A model generated the notes under the pieces. It was not told the DNA's origin, did not search any database, and was given only the letters and a program-made list of their open reading frames with translations. DNA of 64,000 nt from Variovorax guangxiensis (GTDB lineage: Bacteria > Pseudomonadota > Gammaproteobacteria > Burkholderiales > Burkholderiaceae_C): NCBI RefSeq assembly GCF_003952165.1, contig NZ_RXFT01000001.1, positions 124,001 to 188,000 of the forward strand. Reading direction: 5' to 3'. A program made the position numbers and the translations under genes. Positions 61,098-64,000 of this stretch are shown one piece after another (the stretch's first letter is position 1; each line of letters begins with the position of its first letter).

Positions 61098-62486
61098 TCA
61101 GTCCGGTGGCACGGCCGCGTTGGTATTCATGGTCAGCCGGGCTTCCAGCCCGCCTTCGTCCCGGTTGCGCAGCGTGAGCTCCGCGCCCATTGCCGTCGCC
61201 AGCTGCTGGGCGATGGCCAGGCCGAGACCGGTGCCGCCGGTGTTGCGGTTGCGCGAGCCCTCCACGCGGTAGAAGGGCTTGAGCACGTTCTCCAGCTGGT
61301 CGGGCGGAATGCCGGGGCCGTTGTCGATCACGGCCAGCGTGAGCCGGTTGCCGCCGGCATCGGCACTGGCATGCACCTGCAGCCGCACGTCGGTGCCGAA
61401 CTTCAGCGCGTTGTCGATCAGGTTCGTCAGGATGCGGCGCAGCGCGTTCGGCCGCGTCACCATGGGCTCGCCCACGCGGCCCTCGAGCAGCACCTGCTGC
61501 CCCGAGTCCTCGTAGTCGGCCACCATGCTCTCGAACAGCGCGTCCGCGTCGATGCGTCGCGGCGGCTCGGTGGCGCCGTGCAGGGTGCGCGCGTAGGTCA
61601 CACCCTCGCGCACCAGGGCGTGCATGGCGTCCAGGTCCTGGCGGAACTTGTCGCGGTCTTGGCCGTCGTCCATCAGGTCGGTGCGCAGCCGCATGCGGGT
61701 GATGGGCGTCTGCAGGTCGTGCGAGATGGCCGCGAGTATCTCCACCCGCTCGGCCATGTAGCCGGCAATGCGCTTCTGCATCGCGTTGAAGGCGCGGGCC
61801 GCGTGCCGCACCTCGGTCGGTCCTTCCTCGGCCAGCTGCAGGCCCTTCAGGTCGGGGCCCAGCTCGTCGGCCGCGTCGGCCAGCTGCGCCAGCGGCCGCG
61901 TGACCAGCCGCACCGCATACCAGGCGCACACCGCCAGCACCAGCAGCTGCACCCACAGCAGCCACATCACCCAGCTCGACACCGGCATGTCCACGCGCCG
62001 CGCATGCACGATCACCGAGGAGCCGTCCGACAGCCGCACCTGGATCTGCAGACCCTGCGGCGGGCTGCTCACCTGGCCGATCTTCACGATCTCGAAGGGG
62101 CGCATCGCGTCGGCGATGGCGGTCGCGAACTGCTGCGTCGAAGCCGTGTCGGGCGCCTTGCCCTGTGCGTTCCCGCCGAGCACGAAGTGGTAGTTGCGCC
62201 GCTCCAGCCGCGCCAGCCAGCCCTCGCGCTCGGCGGCGGGCAGCCGGTCGAGGATGGCGACCGAGCTGGCGATGTCGCGCTCGATGCCGATCATCATCAA
62301 CTCGCGCATCGCGATGCCGCGCTCGTAGCCGATGGCCATGAAGGTCAGCAGCTGCGCGATGGCCAGCCCGACGACGATGATCAGCGTCACCCGCGAGAAC
62401 AGCGAGCGCGGCAGCAGGCGGCGCAGGCCCGTGGCGGGGGAGGCCGGGGCGATGTCGGCGGGAAGGCTGGCGGCGGAAGTAGGCAT
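61098..62486 (-). CDS. EnvZ-like sensor histidine kinase
   Basis: A 462-aa membrane kinase. TM1 is at about 32-52 (LFSRVTLIIVVGLAIAQLLTF), followed by a periplasmic sensor domain (about 55-185), TM2 (about 186-206), HAMP (about 207-250), a HisKA with His256 in ISHDLQTPITRMRLRTDLM, and an ATPase with N box NLIDNALKFG, G1 DNGPGIP and GTGLGLAIAQQLATAM. It is divergent from the response-regulator gene, from which it is separated by 244 bp carrying matching repeats. The signal is unknown; the architecture resembles EnvZ. Confidence 0.92.
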   Translation of the reverse strand: MPTSAASLPADIAPASPATGLRRLLPRSLFSRVTLIIVVGLAIAQLLTFMAIGYERGIAMRELMMIGIERDIASSVAILDRLPAAEREGWLARLERRNYHFVLGGNAQGKAPDTASTQQFATAIADAMRPFEIVKIGQVSSPPQGLQIQVRLSDGSSVIVHARRVDMPVSSWVMWLLWVQLLVLAVCAWYAVRLVTRPLAQLADAADELGPDLKGLQLAEEGPTEVRHAARAFNAMQKRIAGYMAERVEILAAISHDLQTPITRMRLRTDLMDDGQDRDKFRQDLDAMHALVREGVTYARTLHGATEPPRRIDADALFESMVADYEDSGQQVLLEGRVGEPMVTRPNALRRILTNLIDNALKFGTDVRLQVHASADAGGNRLTLAVIDNGPGIPPDQLENVLKPFYRVEGSRNRNTGGTGLGLAIAQQLATAMGAELTLRNRDEGGLEARLTMNTNAAVPPD

Positions 62487-62527
62487 GGGCAGGTTTATAG
62501 ACCCGCTTGCGCCTCGCGGCGCGGCGC

Positions 62528-62657
62528 TTTGTATTCCAGTGTGTTGGGCGGCGTGGCCCGACATACAACATTACCCGCCACACCCGGGCCGCAGCCGTGG
62601 CGCCGGCCGGGCAACATAGTGTGGCCGGCCCGCCCGCGGGATACACGGGAATACAAA
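62528..62657. promoter_or_regulatory. Inverted 17-bp sites between the kinase and regulator genes
   Basis: TTTGTATTCCAGTGTGT at 62528-62544 on plus has a near-copy on minus, TTTGTATTCCCGTGTAT at 62657-62641 (15 of 17 identical). Both contain TTGTAT, and a third TTGTAT (minus) lies at 62568-62563. The symmetric arrangement suggests binding sites of the response regulator controlling both promoters. Confidence 0.65.
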
Positions 62658-62730
62658 ACCGCCCGATCCGGCGCCCGTCCGGGCTACATTGCACCTGCCC
62701 GCTTTTCCTCGGGCGCCTCGCCGCACCGCC

Positions 62731-63474
62731 ATGAACATCGCCAAGACCTCCGACCACATCCTCATCGTCGACGACGACCGGGAAATCCGCGAACTGCTCT
62801 CCACCTACCTGGTCAAGAACGGCCTGCGCGTGGTGACGGTGCCCACGGGGCGGCACATGCGCGCGGCACTGGAGGAGTCGGGGCCCTTCGATCTCATCAT
62901 CCTCGACCTGATGCTGCCGGGCGAAGACGGCCTCACGCTGTGCCGCGACCTGCGCACCGGCAAGTACAAGGCCACGCCCATCCTGATGCTCACCGCGCGA
63001 AGCGAGGAGGCCGACCGCATCCTCGGCCTGGAGATGGGCGCCGACGACTACCTGGCCAAGCCGTTTTCCGCGCGCGAGCTGCTGGCGCGCATCCGCTCGG
63101 TGCTGCGCCGCACGCGCATGCTGCCGCCGAACATGCGCTCCACCGAGTCGGCCTCGAGGCTGGCCTTCGGCGACTGGCAGGTCGATACCACCGCGCGCAA
63201 CCTGATCGACGACAGCGGCGTGATGGTGGCGCTCAGCGGCGCGGAGTACCGGCTGCTGATGGTGTTCCTCGACCATCCCCAGAAGGTGCTGAGCCGCGAC
63301 CAGCTGCTGAGCCTCACCCAGGGCCGCGAGGCCGAACTCTTCGAGCGCTCCATCGACCTGCTGGTGAGCCGCCTGCGCCAGCGTCTGCGCGACGATGCGC
63401 GCGAGCCGCGCTACATCAAGACGGTGCGCAGCGAGGGCTACGTCTTCTCATCGGCCGTTGAAGCGCTGGACTGA
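62731..63474 (+). CDS. OmpR-family response regulator
   Basis: A 247-aa regulator. The receiver domain (about 8-125) has acidic pocket DDD at 14-16, phospho-acceptor Asp59 in IILDLMLPGEDG, Lys in YLAKPFSARELLARI. The winged-helix domain (about 150-240) ends in RSIDLLVSRLRQRLRDDAREPRYIKTVRSEGYVF, the OmpR/PhoB signature. It forms a two-component pair with the divergent kinase. Confidence 0.95.
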   Translation: MNIAKTSDHILIVDDDREIRELLSTYLVKNGLRVVTVPTGRHMRAALEESGPFDLIILDLMLPGEDGLTLCRDLRTGKYKATPILMLTARSEEADRILGLEMGADDYLAKPFSARELLARIRSVLRRTRMLPPNMRSTESASRLAFGDWQVDTTARNLIDDSGVMVALSGAEYRLLMVFLDHPQKVLSRDQLLSLTQGREAELFERSIDLLVSRLRQRLRDDAREPRYIKTVRSEGYVFSSAVEALD

Positions 63475-63503
63475 GCCGCAAGCCGCGGGCCTAAACTCGC
63501 GAA

Positions 63504-63761
63504 ATGATCAAGCCACTGTTCCTCCCGGCGGGCGCGCTTCTTTCGCTTCTGCTGGTCACCGCGTGTGCCCAGCCCGAGCCACCCCGGCCCGCGCCGCCGC
63601 CGGTCGGCATGGCGAACCCGGCGTCGGTCTACTGCAAGAGCCTCGGGGGCAAGACGCTCCTCAGGTCGAACGACAAGGGGCAGTACGGCATCTGCGAGCT
63701 TCCGGATGGCAGGCAGATCGAGGAGTGGGAGCTCTACCGCCGGAATCATCCAGCGAAGTAG
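63504..63761 (+). CDS. DUF333-family small lipoprotein
   Basis: An 85-aa lipoprotein. The signal ends in the lipobox LVTAC. A short Pro-rich spacer precedes the DUF333 domain: MANPASVYCKSLGGKTLLRSNDKGQYGICELPDGRQIEEWELYRRNH, with the two conserved Cys probably disulfide-linked. Family members are sometimes called putative hemolysins without evidence. It follows the response regulator by 29 bp. Confidence 0.88.
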   Translation: MIKPLFLPAGALLSLLLVTACAQPEPPRPAPPPVGMANPASVYCKSLGGKTLLRSNDKGQYGICELPDGRQIEEWELYRRNHPAK

Positions 63762-63774
63762 GGCGGTTTCAGCC

Positions 63775-63900
63775 TCACTTCGACGGCTTGCGCGAGCCGT
63801 CTTCCCGTCTGGACGAGATGCATTGGCAGCTCACCGGATTGCGGATTTCATGCGCGACGCCGCCCGCGAAGAAGAGCAGGGCGAGCCAGAGTTTCTTCAT
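63775..63900 (-). CDS. Small secreted protein candidate, 41 aa
   Basis: ATG at 63900 with GGAG about 9 bp upstream on the coding strand. MKKLWLALLFFAGGVAHEIRN looks like a signal peptide or membrane anchor, then a basic Cys-x-Cys tail (SCQCISSRRED) to the stop at 63775. It lies between the DUF333 gene and the gene that runs off the window's end. The features favour a real gene but the length leaves doubt. Confidence 0.5.
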   Translation of the reverse strand: MKKLWLALLFFAGGVAHEIRNPVSCQCISSRREDGSRKPSK

Positions 63901-63920
63901 GTCTGCTGCTCCGCGCGGCT

Positions 63921-64000
63921 TCAGGTTCCCGAAGGAGCCGCAGTGGTGGCGGCGGGCGCAGGCTCGGCCAGCAGCGCCTGGATCTTCTTCTCCGTGGTCG
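63921..64000 (-). CDS. 3' end of a gene continuing beyond the window
   Basis: Open from the window edge to a stop at 63921. The visible C-terminus is TEKKIQALLAEPAPAATT, then AAPSGT, an Ala/Pro-rich tail following a short helix. It is on the same strand as the 41-aa ORF. No identity can be given from 26 residues. Confidence 0.45.
   Translation of the reverse strand, partial: TTEKKIQALLAEPAPAATTAAPSGT

Overview
The window is a high-GC (roughly two-thirds G+C) chromosomal segment of a betaproteobacterium, most likely Comamonadaceae and probably Variovorax or a close relative. This is inferred from gene content and order (thrS-infC-rpmI-rplT-pheST-ihfA-merR, miaA beside mutL, an orphan Bug-type binding protein, ECF42 sigma plus DGPF protein, SWIB/AAPAKK histone-like protein) and was not tested against a database. 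No rRNA genes, transposases, integrases or CRISPR arrays were seen.

Layout. 0-10 kb: Tat-type AttH/CrtC lipocalin, a penicillin-acylase-family lipoprotein, a large FtsX-type ABC permease, a class-C-like serine hydrolase, then a small NAD/ADP-ribose locus (ADP-ribosylglycohydrolase and NADAR overlapping, divergent from a Nudix-like regulator with two inverted-repeat operators). 10-16 kb: ECF42 sigma factor with its DGPF/YCII partner; a GntR-PhyH-SAF oxidoreductase operon; a PLP threonine/serine dehydratase. 16-26 kb: LolD-like ABC ATPase, miaA, lipoprotein hydrolase, mutL, GNAT, DedA, glycine-zipper lipoprotein, amiC-tsaE, queG, ArsC-like protein. 26-31 kb: GST, riboflavin ribH preceded by an FMN riboswitch, a TonB-dependent siderophore receptor, a YcaQ-like glycosylase. 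31.2-32.6 kb: a small pocket with an inverted-repeat element and two orphan genes.

32.7-42 kb holds an eight-gene minus-strand operon (Bug binding protein, SsuABC-like transporter, enolase-superfamily enzyme, Gfo/Idh dehydrogenase, DUF993 protein, TIM-barrel isomerase) behind a TetR regulator. It looks like import plus catabolism of one unidentified carbon compound. 42-50 kb: ThDP enzyme, two AraC-type regulators, SWIB histone-like protein, EamA transporter, isocitrate lyase, ABM monooxygenase.

50-58.4 kb is the translation operon thrS-infC-rpmI-rplT-pheS-pheT-ihfA-merR. It is preceded by a short leader ORF rich in Thr and Phe codons and an intrinsic terminator, which implies attenuation responsive to both aminoacyl-tRNAs. 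tRNA-Pro(GGG) follows. An unannotated stretch next to it carries, on the minus strand, a likely sRNA with anti-Shine-Dalgarno C/U-rich loops and a strong terminator. 58.6-64 kb: small orphan proteins, a DipZ-type thiol-disulfide protein, a divergent EnvZ/OmpR-type two-component pair, a DUF333 lipoprotein and a gene running off the end.

The observations most worth checking are the Thr/Phe leader, the anti-SD sRNA, the DUF993 operon and the NADAR/ARH/Nudix locus.
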